From contig NC_080567.1 in NCBI RefSeq assembly GCF_030253575.1, forward strand, positions 36,175,501 through 36,239,500: DNA of 64,000 nucleotides, given 5' to 3'. The notes beneath the pieces were generated by a model. The model saw nothing but the letters and a program-made list of their open reading frames with translations, was not told the DNA's origin and ran no database searches. Positions within the stretch are counted from its first letter, which is position 1, and each line of letters starts with the position of its first letter. Below are positions 40,096-52,570 of the stretch, piece by piece. Both the position numbers and the translations under genes were made by a program. The stretch comes from Rhododendron vialii (Eukaryota > Streptophyta > Magnoliopsida > Ericales > Ericaceae).

Positions 40096-40518
40096 ACACA
40101 AAACAAGATAAACAATAAAGTCAAGGAGGATGGAGCCACTGGATTCCCATTGACTAAAGAAAATGAAGTTGTGGTGAAAAAAAGTGAAGTGTCAAGTTTT
40201 TATATAGGTTGGAGTGGTGATATATCAATTGAGCATCCCATGTCATTGTTCAGAAAATTCAGACAGGAAAATGAGAGAAATGGGAGTTCCATATGCAAAA
40301 CCACATTACCAGGAAATAAAAAGACTTGGCAAGAAAAACTTGTACTCAAATAGCTATGACCACTGTCATGATCATTGACAAAACAATCTCATACATCTCA
40401 GCGAACACATGCCCGAAGGTTCTGCGTTCGATTATTGACTGATTTCCTACTTGCCAACACAAAAATCAGAAACTATTGAGCCATTTGCTAGTTGGAAAAC
40501 AAAATTGAGCACCACCCA

Positions 40519-43500
40519 CTACTCCGAAATAGAAACGCCCAAAACAGGAGTTCTGAGCAGCTTTCCTCGTCCCATGGTGAAGCCCCTCGTTCCGTCTGGC
40601 ATCCTAGGCCCTTTTGTAGCCTGCTTAGGAGATACTTCGTACTGGATGGAGCAGCTTGATGGCAGAGGTGAGGCAAGCAGGCCACGCCCGTTGTGACTGT
40701 GGCTCTGGAGGCGTTGTGGTCTTGAAGACTTCCCACGGCCTCGTCCAAACCCTTTCTTCATTCCAGGTGAAGTTTCTTCACCCTGCCAAGTTAAAAGGAA
40801 AACAATTGTTCAGTGCCCTTTCCGTTTTTCGCTTGTCCTGTTTCATTACTATTGGAAACTGAGTAAGGCCTATTATTCTGTAGTCGTCCCGAATAATCTT
40901 CCACGTACAAGGCGTATCATGGTTATGTGTTAAGCCTGTGTTTGGTTCGTGGACATTTAGTCGGCTACCAGGGAAGGGAAATGACAAGTAAAAAGAAGAA
41001 GGTGTAACTTCTTCACAGCAATCCAAACACAGCCTATCAGAACACTTCAACAAAGAAGTGACAAAAGGTACTTGTTTAACATTCTTATTAGGCACCAGCC
41101 GCACCACAGTACCAAACAAGCAGGGACGGAACCAGGATTTCATAAATGCGGGGGCCGAACTATGAACAAGAAAATTTTGAAATTTAAGGTTCAAAAATCT
41201 AATAGTTTGTTTGGTTTAAATTTTGAAGGAGGTTTTTTGAGTAATGAGTGGAGAAAGATAGAAGGAGAAATGAGATTAATAATTGAAAGAAAACTTATGG
41301 CAGACCGTGTGCAAAGAAAGAAATTAAGCTTTGGGACCCAAAACGAACACATTTTTAAAGGATTTAAATGTCTAAATAACATTCAACACAAAATACAATA
41401 TTTAGGTGTTCTTAACCAAAAAAACAAAAAAACTAATATTAATATTGAAATTTGAAAAAAAAAAAAACCCCCCGAAACAACGCAGGGGCCATGGCCCCCA
41501 TATGCCCATTTACAGTTCCGTCTCTGCAAACAAGAATGTACTACCAATAGTTAAGATGATACTTACAGTATTCTCCCCAAACAATTCTGAGCTATGAGGC
41601 TGATAAGCGTCTTCAGGTGATTCAGGGCACTCATCGTCGTCAAAAATCCCATCAAAATCTGATTTCCTGCTCTTCAAAACAGACTTCGGCTGGACATTCA
41701 CAGAAATGTTCAAAAACTCTTCACTCTTCAGGCAAACCGAACGTTAAAAACAGATGTTATAGAGGAAAGGAAAGTCAAAACTTTCCAAATTGGCATACCG
41801 AGCATCTAAGCAGCAGCCTTACGCGGAGGCCTTTCCTCCAGTTTCTTTCATCATTTAGCTTCTCAACCTGGGAAAATTAACGAGCTCTTAACTAATGCTT
41901 GTGCAAATGGCAGACCGAAGAAATACACATGCAAGACTTTTGTGGTGGAAATTACATACTGCTTTCTCAGCTATCTCAAGAGTTTCATATTCCACTAGTG
42001 CATGGAGCTTCAAAAAGAAAAAAATGAAATAAAGAGGATCGCATTAAAAAACAAGCACAAGAAAAACTTCTAAGAGTAGTCTCCATGCTACTCAAGCAAA
42101 AGCATGGCGTCGAGTTATATTTCTGATTTTCTCATACCTTGTTACTGATTAGAACATCGACTTTGGAACGTGAAGAATTAGATTCCTGGGGATGGCATAT
42201 TCGGACTGTTTTCACCCTGTTCATAGTGTGAGAACTTTTATAAAATGCACTGTTGACAAAAAAAACATGGATAATTATGATACCAGAAAATGAGATATGA
42301 CCTTCCAACCACACCAAATATTTTCTCGAGGTTATGATGCGAGTGATCTTCAGGTAAATTCTCCACGACAACTGTGCGTGCCTACAAGGCGCATTAGACA
42401 AATTGAACCACAATCCTGGGAAAGGTCCAAATAACAACTTTGGCTTGTTTGTTTGCCTAGACTAACAGTGAAATCCTATCCGGTTACTAGCAAGGGGATT
42501 AATGAGACCACAGCCTTTATGGTGTAGGCATATCCCATATTTCGTATGATATCATATCCACCGGATATTCAATCAACCAAAAATGGGATATGTGGTTCCC
42601 TTGGATTCCTAGTCCAATCCCATGCTTTAATCCAGGCAAACATACGGGAAATTGGGGTCAGCCAAGGATAACGGGAAAAATCTACCTGCAGTTCCTCCCT
42701 ATCCTTCTCAGTGAAAAGGTGCTTGCGCTTGACCTTCTTGCTGTCATCAGTTACAACCTTTGCAACACCAAATAAAAGTATAAGGAATTGAACTTTAAGC
42801 TAAACTGAAGAAATTAAACCAAAATGATTCTTCTTGTTGCTTTTCATCTAGGATAAGAGAATAAACTTACAAGTGTAGAAGAGGACCGAAGAGCTTGGGC
42901 AAGCAAATCGTGGTTACTGATAAGGGACCTGATTTTCTTCGTAGATGCAATAACAGAAATCGGAACTGTTACAGTGCCAAAATCACAAGTCAAATGTCAT
43001 ATCGATCCAAACTTAATGAACTCTTAATGAAAATGACATTATGCCCGTATGATAGTATTGTCTCATAGTCCTTACCATAACCTTCAGGGTCTTTATTCAT
43101 TTGTTTCGACAAAGACTCATTTGCAAGCAAGCTTATGTCACTTAACTGGTATTCAACCTGTCACAAGCAAATTTATTTGATAAACAAATCGACTGCCTTA
43201 TTCAGGCATAAGAAACGAAACAAACATTGTTGCGTACACAATGCCGCTCCCTATCATAACTTTTAAAGCAGAATCACTTTCTGGTGTGAACGTCAATTTT
43301 GAGTCTGCCTCACACTTTTTTTCCCCTGAACTATCCCTCTGACAGCCCAAAGATAAACTGCCAAAACTTTTTTTCTCCTCTCTTTTCAACTTTCACATCC
43401 TAGTTTTCATCACAGATCAATCAAAATTCAAGATTTTTCTCCTTCCATCTTTTGCAAAACACAATTTGCACGCACATTGCGTGTGCCTAGAGTCTATTCT

Positions 43501-43882
43501 TAATCAGAAGTAAGACTAAAAAAATAGACCCATGCAAAAAGAAACCCAGAAAAGAAGAGGTATATACCTGCTTAATGATCTTTCGGCGAAGATCGTCAGT
43601 AAGGACATTTTTCGAACTGTAGGAGGGCGTGGCAGTGGAGCTAGAAAGGAAACTAATCGGATCTTGATCCCCAACATAAAACCAATCAGGCCCACCGGTA
43701 CTCCCATCGAGGAGGTTATAGTAAGGATAGAAATAGCCCGATACGGGCACATGGGGGTGTGTTTGTGGGACGAATTCAGGTGCTTGGGCGTTGAATTTGA
43801 AGGAACCAGAACTAGAAGTGGTAAAGGTGGTGTCTTTCATGTGCATTTCTTGAGGCTTTTCCTCACGATGCGCTTGTGCCAT
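40519..43882 (-). CDS. LARP6: La-related protein 6 (LARP6) with PAM2 motif, 10 exons, 408 aa
   Basis: Exons are 43568-43882, 43076-43157, 42871-42965, 42686-42757, 42302-42381, 42138-42216, 41960-42007, 41799-41867, 41567-41689 and 40519-40782. The ATG at 43882 begins MAQAHREEKP. Residues 25-40 (SGSFKFNAQAPEFVPQ) form a PAM2 motif, which binds poly(A)-binding protein. La motif at about 94-188: VEYQLSDISLLANESL, PEGYVPISVIAS, IRSLISNHDLLAQALRSSS. RRM at about 189-280: ARTVVVENLPEDH, HALVEYETLEIAEKAVE. The C-terminal exon is Gly/Arg-rich near its start (KKGFGRGRGKSSRPQ) and has a second GRGK later. Plant LARP6 proteins bind RNA and PABP in the cytoplasm; PAM2 is a feature of the 6B/6C members. 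The protein is somewhat shorter than Arabidopsis 6B/6C. Introns 4 and 9 carry MITEs. Confidence 0.96.
40934..41034. mobile_element. Small TIR element in LARP6 intron 9
   Basis: AGCCTGTGTTTGGTT at the left is matched by AGGCTGTGTTTGGATT, the complement of the right end, about 100 bp apart. The remains are too short to classify, but they resemble PIF/Harbinger or hAT MITEs. Confidence 0.5.
41121..41526. mobile_element. hAT MITE with an exact 8-bp TSD in LARP6 intron 9
   Basis: The ends are CAGGGACGGAACCAGGATTT and, complemented, CAGAGACGGAACTGTAAATG. CAAACAAG lies on both sides (41113-41120 and 41527-41534). The element is 406 bp, AT-rich and non-coding. The perfect duplication argues for a fairly recent insertion. 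It lies between exon 9 and exon 10. Confidence 0.9.
42447..42645. mobile_element. TIR MITE in LARP6 intron 4
   Basis: TTGTTTGCCTAGACTAA at the left resembles TATGTTTGCCTGGATTAA, the complement of the right end. It fills most of the 304-bp intron. The superfamily (PIF/Harbinger-like) is a guess. Confidence 0.45.
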
Positions 43883-44060
43883 CTTTGTTACTAGTATAAT
43901 TTGTTCAATCTCTCTCTTTTTTGCTGTTTATTTTGTTTGAGTCTTTCTCTCACATGGGTTTTCTCTATCCAAGAGATGAAGTGGGTCTCTTGGTGGAGGA
44001 GTGATGTTGGAACGAGGAAGTTGGATCTCTCTCTCTCTCTCTCTCCCCTGAAGTTTAGTA
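43883..44060 (-). promoter_or_regulatory. Likely LARP6 5' leader with CT tract
   Basis: On the coding strand a GA-rich leader lies upstream of the ATG. The plus strand shows CT units at 44027-44044 and again at 44205-44227. There is no clear TATA box. Confidence 0.35.
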
Positions 44061-44479
44061 GTAACTGTTAATGGGACTTGGAATCCACATTCCCCGCCAA
44101 AATAGATGGAACATCTCTCTGTTCGATTGAAGACACTTCACCCTTCTTGCACATAGGCCATAGCCGTTGCTTTTGCGCCTTGACCAATTTTTTAAGGTTT
44201 TGGACTCTCTCTCTCTCTCTCTCTCTCGGATTTTCTTCTTTTGTTTTTTTTTGTTTTTGGTTTCTATCTACTACTAATAATGGGAGAAAAACATTTTGGA
44301 CATGATTATCCAAACACAGGCGTGCCTGCATGGATCCCGGTACAACATAGGAGACTCACATGCATAGAACGGTTTTGAAATACATTTGCGTCCGCATTTA
44401 TGTTCGGACAGTTGTGCATATAGCATTGCTAACTTGATGATCTTGAATTGAAGTAAAGATGTCATTTGGACCAAAATGC

Positions 44480-44780
44480 ATGATGATATTGAGGTTTGTA
44501 AATCTTGTCCATATTTTTTGGGCTTGTAGGTCTTTTGGGTGTTTGAACTGTGTCCCAACTATTTTAATTGCTTTATGTAGGCTTTAATGCCTCTTAGAGG
44601 TGTGGGCTTAGTCTCAATGGGTGCTCCTTGATTGATTTTTTGCCAATTAAGGGATTAGGTCTTGGGTCCTTGGGTACAGGATTACCCCTAGATTTAGGAG
44701 TATGATGCCGTCAACTCTTAGTCCTTTAATCTTTGTAACAATTTAAGGATTATAAAATTTTATTTTCGCCGTTCACAAAA
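44480..44780 (+). mobile_element. Possible LINE 3' end
   Basis: The segment ends with TTTGTAACAATTTAAGGATT, then ATAAAATTTTATTTTCGCCGTTCACAAAAAAG. This is the type of 3' tail I associate with plant LINEs and processed inserts. No reverse-transcriptase frame precedes it. Confidence 0.3.
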
Positions 44781-47725
44781 AAGAGGCCCAAATTCATGAA
44801 AGCCATTGCAGTCCTGTACAGGATGGTGGATCCATTTCATCCTGGTTTTGGTCCAGCCCATTATTGGCCCGACTACAATCTATACAAAGTTACGAACTAT
44901 AGCCCAAACCGATCTGTAAATTTAAGTCCAAATTCACCATTAAAAGTATATTTTGCTACCTCATTTCATAATCCGAATAATGAAATAATAAGTGCTCACC
45001 TAATAAACAATTCAAATTTTGTTGTTATCTTAGATGTTTTACTTTATTTGTAGACTTCAAATCACAATTTTTTTGTAATTTATTACTAACATTTTACATA
45101 GTATATGCTGGAGATGATTTAAGAGACACGGAATAGTACTAAAAATTTACAACTTCAATGTGTATTCCACCTCTATTGATGCACTTTATTCACTTTCTAT
45201 AGTTTGAACACGTTTTTCCATCGTTGATTGCCGCCCAGATAGTTATTTGTTTTTTTTTCCTTAGACGGATGAGTGAGATAGAACGACCAAACAGTGTGAA
45301 CAGAATCTAGTGGAGAACCTTGATTTGAAATATCTACTCTAGACTATCTAAAGGTTAAGGACGTCAAGAATGTGAACATAAAATACGAAATACTTTCGGA
45401 ATATCCTGTTATCCTTATTTTTGGTGCGCAGAATGAATAAAAAAAAGTAATTATTGACCAATTCAAACCGGACTCACTTGCATAATGTAGTTAAAAATTA
45501 GATCACTCTCCTCCCTTATGATCTTCTAAGAATCCAAGGTCAATTCATAGAAAATAAATTGTTGAACTCTAACAAATTCTTCAAAATAAGTATCTCCTAA
45601 ATTTTATCTATAGACTGATCTAAAAAATCTGAAAAAAATAACCTTAGGATTATAGGTGTCCAAACATTGCTGTTAAAAGAAAAATAGGATTCCTAACATA
45701 AAACAGAAGATTAGTGTTACAGCATCTTTGCAAACTTTACCGTTGCGATTGTCCGATTGGTTCTCTTTGCAGATTCCTTCTAAAGTTTTCCTTCTTAAAT
45801 TAACGGCTCGTTTGTTTGCGGTTAAAATTTTGGAGAGATAAGGGATACGAATCATACGATTGAAAGGGGAAGGGGGATTATGTCAAAAAGAAGATTAAAG
45901 TTACTTGGTTTGTCTTGTAGTTGATATGAAGGGATGGATAATGGGCAATTGTGTGAATTTCTTATTTTGCCCTCCACGCATAGCAAACCCTTCAAAATTC
46001 TAAGGGTATTTTGATAATGCTCCGACCCGGATAGAATTTGGACACCAATGGGATGTCTAAAACTTGCCCTCTCGAAGGAGATAATAAGTGCGGATCAAAA
46101 AAAGAGAGGAGATAATAATTAGTATATCTCGATGGGACGGAGGAAGTATATTTTGGTGGGAAAAACTAAACCAACATTTGAGTATCCCTCAATCCGGGTG
46201 CAGTCCATATCCTGCTTCAATATCCTCCAAGAAAACAAGCCGTAAAGGTCTCCATTGCTAGGCGAAGCCTCCGAAAATTTTCGAGCAATTATTTTTTTCC
46301 TAACAACAGGGGTGGTCACTGAAAATTTCCCAACCTCATCTGTCACATAGTAATGTCCTGATAAATTTGGTACTGAATTGTTCTCATCCGTAGGACAAGG
46401 TGCAATGAATGTTTACCCACGCCAGAATCGTGCAACAATTTGTGGTCCTTACTAGATCGGTTGTGACCTTGGAAATTTCCATTCTAGATTCCCGCAAACA
46501 ACATTTTGCCTCACCAAGTGCATGAATCTTGTGAATGGATCTGCACTTCCCCAATTTTACCCTGATGGGTAGGTTTGTCGATTCCTAAAGTCACATAATC
46601 TGTGTTCGTGTGCACGAGCAGAAGCGTCTTCGAAACACACCTCAAGCTCTCAGAATTCGCGAGTGCAAGAATCGAAAGCACGAACACATATCGTTTTGAA
46701 GGAATATGTGACTAAGGTTGATCCCACCCCAACTGGGCCTCGGATTATCCCAAAAATAAAAAAGGAAAAGGGAAAAGGGAAAAGGTGGTCTGTACTATAA
46801 ATGTACCAGCCATGTGAATAGCCACTAAACCTAATGGCTATATATTCTTTTCTTTTAAAACCAGAAAAACAGAGAAGCTGTTGAATCTGATTCTTCAATT
46901 TTAGTTTGCCCAAGAAACCAAGAAAACATAAACTATTGAAGGTTCCATCATTTTCACTCCATCTTTCACCAAACCAGTCTATATAGTAATGTTTATTAAA
47001 TAAATAAAAAAAGACCCTATCAATGTGGGGGCACTCATTATATCCTGTCTAAAAGATTCCTCTCTCCATTATTTTGTTTGTGAGAGTGACTCTTTTGTCA
47101 TGTACTCTGGATAAGAATACCAAACAGATAATAGAGAGTTTTTTAAGTGGAATATGACTTGTTAGGTTAGAGGATTCGTCTTGATAATATTGAGCAATTT
47201 GACTTGTTCATAGGCTGTTTGGAATCATGGAATTTTTATGTTATCCTCCTAAGAATTTTCACAAAATTACTTAAATAAGTAGTCAATAAAAAATGTAGCC
47301 TCAGAGAGGCTGAATCAATTGTTATTTTTTTTTTATCAGAGAAAATTAATTTCATTAACCCATAAAAAGGCAGAATCGATTACTAGAACGAAATTTTGAC
47401 AATTCAATCTCTATCAGTGTTATCTTTGATATAGATTGGAAAGCAGAACATGATCGTAATTCCAATCCATTATAAGATAACCTAAGCATGCATGTAACAG
47501 TGCAATTGAATATGAACAACACGCAAAAATTTACAAAAAAAAAAATGTTTTTTTGTTCTAATTTTATTTAATTTTGTTTTCAACTTCACTTGAGATTATT
47601 TCCCAAACAGAGCTTGAATTTTAAAGAGAAATGTCAAATGATTACTTTTGTCTAGTTGTTTCTTGGAATAAAAGAGTCCCAATCCTGATTAGTTGAGGAT
47701 AATCACAAAGAGAAAAAAGGTGAAA
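44781..47725. other. Intergenic DNA with repeat scraps
   Basis: No gene is supported. A lone Stowaway end (GATGGGACGGAGGAAGTA) lies at 46130-46147. The segment 46605-46720 resembles 39190-39345 (both with CGTNTTCGAAACACA and TTTTGAAGGA(A/T)TATGTGAC), a dispersed repeat of unknown type. Confidence 0.4.
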
Positions 47726-47736
47726 GGAATAGAAAC

Positions 47737-47860
47737 CTTACAGTGTTCCAAAAGGAATAGGTCCAGATCTTGTCTGATCTTCTTGCAATAGAATAACACT
47801 GTTGCTTCAACATTCGGGAATTGACTAATCATTTCTTCTAGCCATGCTCCTGCACACCTA
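47737..47860 (-). pseudogene. Orphan exon-like fragment, family not recognised
   Basis: On the minus strand an acceptor (TTTTGTTAG, ending at about 47861) is followed by an open stretch with strongly protein-like composition (CAGAWLEEMISQFPNVEATV and then FYCKKIRQDLDLFLLEHC). It ends at a GTAAGG donor near 47737. No partner exon with a matching style was found within several kilobases, so it is most likely a gene fragment left by duplication or capture. Confidence 0.3.
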
Positions 47861-48046
47861 ACAAAATTCAATAGAAAAAAAAAGATCATCTCTCTCTCAA
47901 TGATGCCTACTAAGTGATACTAATTAGCCTCACATAACCCATATTCCATAAAGAACAATTCAATGAACTTCTTTTCATTTTTCCAAATCTAGAAATCATG
48001 ATCATAACCCTAAATACTAGAATACATACTAGAATTTTACAGAAAC

Positions 48047-48185
48047 GGGGATGGTGTTGCGTAGGAGGTGTACAGCACCATATTGTGCACCATCCGAACC
48101 GTCCGTTCGGTAATCCAACCGTCCAGACTTCATGTTGGCAATAAACGGCTCGGATGGTACATAGAACCTACACAACACCATCCCC
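48047..48185. mobile_element. Small MITE, 139 bp, with 19-bp near-perfect TIRs
   Basis: The left end GGGGATGGTGTTGCGTAGG and the complement of the right end GGGGATGGTGTTGTGTAGG differ at one base. The interior contains paired CCATCCGAACCGTCCG / CGGCTCGGATGG. It lies about 0.6 kb past the HHO stop codon. Confidence 0.75.
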
Positions 48186-48812
48186 CAGTTCAAATTTTAC
48201 CCACAGGCTGTGCATTAGATTTTTCCAAGCAACAAATTCAGATAATTGCTCAAGCACAGTTCATAAATGTATGATAGTATAATAAAGCACCTCGTTAACA
48301 GCCAAACACATAAAACGGATCCTTTTGATCCTCGACAGAGCTCAATAGTAAAAACGGATCTCAAAGGCTTGGTTTGGTTAACATCTTGTTCTCTGCAATT
48401 TTTTCTGAAAGGAACAGGGAGTCCCTGGAAGAAGTATGACAGGTTATGAGACAAGACTTTGTCAATTCTACCTATATTTCCAATAAGAAACCTTCAAATT
48501 TTCCACCAACAAGAAGGCAAATTCCAATGCTGTCCCAAAACTCAGCGATTCTCGAAGAAATTTATGGCAATACAGGGGGGATACAATTCCGGGGGGTAGT
48601 GAACTCATACTTTATGTTCTTTATACCGGTACCAATACATAACAAGAACTCAATTTCAATACAGAAGGATAGGAAAACTAATCCTGCAAAAATTTAACAG
48701 CCCCAGTCTCTATAGCTCCTCCTCTTTATGTATATGGCATATTATAGTAGTTATTGTTGTCGTGACTCTTCCCGTTCATAGTTTTATCTGCAAAAATTAT
48801 AGTGCATACGTT

Positions 48813-51453
48813 CTATACACAGACTTCTTTTCCAGATTTGTGTTTAATGTGACATTTCCAGCTATAGCTCTCGGATTTCTCATCATCATCTTCTTCTTCT
48901 TCCTCCATGCTTTCCCCGCCTGTTGTGGAAGTACCTGCACGAGTTGCAGCTAACTGAAGAGGACCCTGAGGAGAATCAGATTGTGAACTGCTTGGCTTTG
49001 ATGATTCATCTTGGGGCATCCACAAACTCCCCAAAACGACCATGGAATGGGTTCCGGCAGTTGGATGCTTTCGAGTATGAAGTCGATATTTCTGTTAATT
49101 GCAAGAAAGTTAAAAAATATTCACGTTAAAAGCCGAAACTAGATCAAACAAAGGCCGGTAAATTGAAGGTAAATGAAAAGAAAAGAAAGACAGATGAAGA
49201 GATAAATAACCAAAATACGCACTTGCAAATGACTCTTCACTTCATCATTAGTGAGTCCATCAACTTGCATGAGTTCTCTAATCTGCTTAGGAGTAGCCAC
49301 TGCAAAAAAAATTTCAGAAAGCCAAATCAGAAGCACATAAACCGATTGACTAAAATATGATTCAAGGTGCCAAAACATATCTCAGCTACAAATGCAGAGG
49401 AAAGAGTGAGATATGTGTCAATGTAAACATTTTCCATGACCTCTCCTATCTCCCATATGTTTTACTTGTTTCCTTCAACGCGATTGTGCATCATATCTTA
49501 CAGATCAAAATCCACTTTTGCAGAGGTCAAGAATTAGAAAAGATAACAGGCAATGTAATTAATGTGGTTTGGTACTGCAACTTTCCATCTTTTATTCTGT
49601 GATCATCATTCAATAACAGATACCACCACCATCAGTTTAAGTTTGATAAGGCCTAGATTCTTTAACCACAAAAAAGAGAAAAAAATTCCACATTAACAAG
49701 CTATAGGACAGGTAAATCCAAATCAAGAATTATATGTTTAGAGTTTACAAGTTCTGACCTTGTGAACCACCAAGTTGCTGCAAGGCACTGACAAACCGCC
49801 GATGCAATTCCGGTGACCAGCATCTTCTATGTTTCCGGCCAGCCTGCTGCTGAGCTGTCTGTGGTCTAGCCCGTAAATTTGAAGGAATGATGGGGGTAGT
49901 GGACGAGCCAATGATCTTAGAACTCAAACCATGGGAAACAATTTCTTCCCTTGGATTTTTAGTTCCAGGCGTGAGAAGGGAAAGTCCAGCCACTGGTAAA
50001 TCCACCTTGTCTTCCTTTCTTTTCGACATAGCCGGAAAAATAGAGCAGTCCTTAAATGGCAAAAATGGTTTCGACCCGTTTCTGTTCTTATTGTATTTGA
50101 ATGCATTATCAATCACAAGGGGGCACTCTTCCACAGGTCCCTATAATCAAAACAAATGCTCAAAACATGTACATCTATTATACACATCAAGCACAAATCT
50201 AGTCTATTGCATTCCTTTTCTTGTCGATGTGCATAAATTCTGCTATACCTTCATAAACTTCGGTACTGAATTTTGTTTGTGGTCATATTTAGAATCGACA
50301 TTTTTGCAATCATTGGTGTTCCAGAGCTGCACAGAACTCATCCAATTCATCTTCTCTTTGTCCTTTTCTGTCTTAACCTCACTCATTTCATCTTGATCAC
50401 AATTTTTCATCAATGGTATGAATTCTTCCAGTATTGGTTCAACATCTCTAGTCCTACACTGTGTTGATTGCTCCTTCAAAGTTTCAATTGCTGCAACAAC
50501 AAAAAGATGAACCTCAAAAACAGAAGAAAAAAAAAAACCCACAAATCAAACTTATCAAAATCCCAGAACCTATCTCCATATTTCAAAAATAAAGAGTAAC
50601 CCAATAATATCAAAACCTCAACTACCAAAACCCATGTCCTGAATTTTGTAACTAATTTGGAATCTTGTCAACAAAGTCAACTCATGAAGGAAATCTGAAC
50701 CCCGTTAAGCATCTTCAGCATCTCACACTCATGAACAATAAACCATAACCTCCATAAATTGAATCCAATTCATACCTATCCAAAACAACCATACAAAAAC
50801 TACATGTATGTGTTCTATAAATGACCCTCTCATAAAATCAATTTCAGTAACAAAAAGTCTAACAACACACCTATAGAGCACACCTCCGGACAGAACTGTC
50901 AGGGCTCGACTACGTTGGAGCCATTGGACCCACGATCATATAAACCGTTCTGTCACAATTGTGCTCAGAGTTTTATTTTAAATTTGTTTTCCTAGCATTG
51001 CTCTTTCAATAGAACACCCCTGAACCAAAATTATCAAGAAATAAAGGTGTGTATATATAAATTCAGGAGCCTAAAACCAAATTAGAGGACCAAGATTTTG
51101 AAGAATTTATAACGCTTCACTAAAATTCCAGACCCACTCTCCTTTACTTACTCTAACTGATCAACAATTCATCAAAATGGTATTGAGACTAAAAACCCAA
51201 CTCACACAACCCAATTACAATCAGAGAAAAAAAACAAACCATCGTTGAGAAGAAGCATGCAGAGAGGAAGCTCGCGCTTAAAGGCATCGATCTTCTTCAT
51301 TTCCTCCTCTAATCTCTTTACAAAATCATCAATCCTCAGCTTCTTCTCAGACACGCTGCCCATCGCTGCCAATTCTCCCAAGAACTCGCTGATTCTTTTG
51401 GGCACGAAAGTTGGTCTAACATCTAAGCTCAGTTCAGGTGGAATTGAACCCAT
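48813..51453 (-). CDS. HHO: HHO/NIGT1-type GARP transcription factor, 5 exons, 397 aa
   Basis: Exons are 51240-51453, 50249-50490, 49759-50140, 49223-49299 and 48813-49091. The start is the ATG at 51453 ([16 protein letters not shown]); a frame extending to 51483 begins with GTG and is not used. The N terminus holds an LSLD EAR-like motif and then the family's conserved helical block ([38 protein letters not shown]). The GARP/Myb-like DNA-binding domain spans about residues 254-315 ([54 protein letters not shown]) and is encoded across exons 3-5, with the usual late splits. A Ser-rich and acidic C terminus follows. HRS1/HHO proteins are nuclear repressors in nitrate and phosphate signalling; the N terminus is most like the HHO5/HHO6 branch. 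All DNA-contact motifs are intact. Confidence 0.95.
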
Positions 51454-51900
51454 TTGCGATTCTTCCTCCCTTGCGTATCTCACTCAAGATTTTTCTCAAA
51501 CAGATGGATTAAACCGTATGAGAGAGAGAGAGAGAGAGAGAGAGAGGGTGAGGATCTATGGGTAATGGGTATATATCTGTATACCTTGTGTCTGTAGAGA
51601 GAGAGAGAGAGGTGGGGAAGGGTAGAAAGAACCGGAATCTTATCAGGGAAAATGCGGTTTATGTGAGGAGAGAAATGGAGAGAGAGAGAGAGAGAGAGAT
51701 AGTAGATGGGAAAAGGTGAGAAAAGGGAGAAGATTCTGTTGAAGCAACGCCGGGTTTCGACGGGAGCGATATGTGCGTGTGTATGTATAGAAAGTCAATT
51801 TCGGTTCGTCGCGTATTTCTATCTGTCCGCCACTCAAATCTCTAAACTCGGACACTTGTGAAATGTCCACAACCCCCCCCCCCCCCCCCCCGCATATTTT
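51454..51900 (-). promoter_or_regulatory. HHO 5' leader and promoter with GA/CT tracts and a C homopolymer
   Basis: Three GA tracts (51520-51546, 51597-51612, 51678-51699 on the plus strand) are CT-rich on the coding strand. A run of 19 C at 51873-51891 (G on the coding strand) lies about 420 bp upstream of the ATG. No TATA box was assigned. Confidence 0.45.
51873..51891. repeat. (C)19 homopolymer
   Basis: Nineteen C in a row are read directly. The minus strand is (G)19. Assembly error in length is possible. Confidence 0.9.
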
Positions 51901-52208
51901 TCCTTCACAAATTTTTTCCAAAAAAGGAAGATATTTAACCATCACAATTTTTTTTCCCAAAAAAGGAAGATATTTAACCATCTATAGCTAAGGGCCTATT
52001 TTATTCACCTTATTTTATAAGATCTTTTATTTCTTTGAGATTTTTTTCTGGCTTCAACGAACTTGACAAACAAAATATTTTATAAAATGGGGCGAACTAA
52101 GATGATTTGACCTTTAGTATTAGTATTAATATAGATTTTTGCCCTCCAAGTTTTACCTGTATGGATGAAAGAATCTAGATCTTTTGTTTTATTATGGTTG
52201 AATTCTTA

Positions 52209-52570
52209 GGCCTTGTTCCTTTGATAGTTTTTTGAGCTTTTTGTGTTCTATCCTATTGAAAAAATTCACACTTTTAAGTATTAATTATGTCAAACTTTTG
52301 AGAATTATTGATTCATCTTGACGAGAGGAATTAAAAAAATAAAAAAAATTTACCCAATTTTTTTTTGAAAATACCCAAGATAAACTTCCTAAAAGTCGGC
52401 TTTTTGGACTTTGTCTTAAATATCTTCAAAAATATTGGATAAAAGTCCTAATTTTATACTTTATATTCTACACAAATTTGATGTAAAACTAACAAATATA
52501 ATTTTTTTTAAATAAGAACAAAAGTTAAAAAGTTAAAAAATCCCCAAAAGCTCTATAGAGGTAAAAGGCC
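52209..52570. mobile_element. Long-TIR MITE, family D copy 3
   Basis: The ends are TAGGCCTTGTTCCTTTGATAG and, complemented, TAAGGCCTTTTACCTCTATAG. The interior has ATTATTGATTCATCTTGACG and AGAGGAATTA, shared with the copies at 9795 and 39748. Confidence 0.65.

Noticed and set aside
44796-45053. 85-aa plus-strand frame
   Set aside because: There is no family match, no leader or splice signals, and it lies in AT-rich intergenic DNA after a possible LINE tail.
46119-46346. 75-aa minus-strand frame
   Set aside because: It abuts a lone Stowaway end and shows no domain. It may be repeat-derived, with insufficient evidence for a gene.
51454-51483. N-terminal extension of the HHO protein
   Set aside because: The codon at 51483 is GTG, and the family start MGS lies at 51453.
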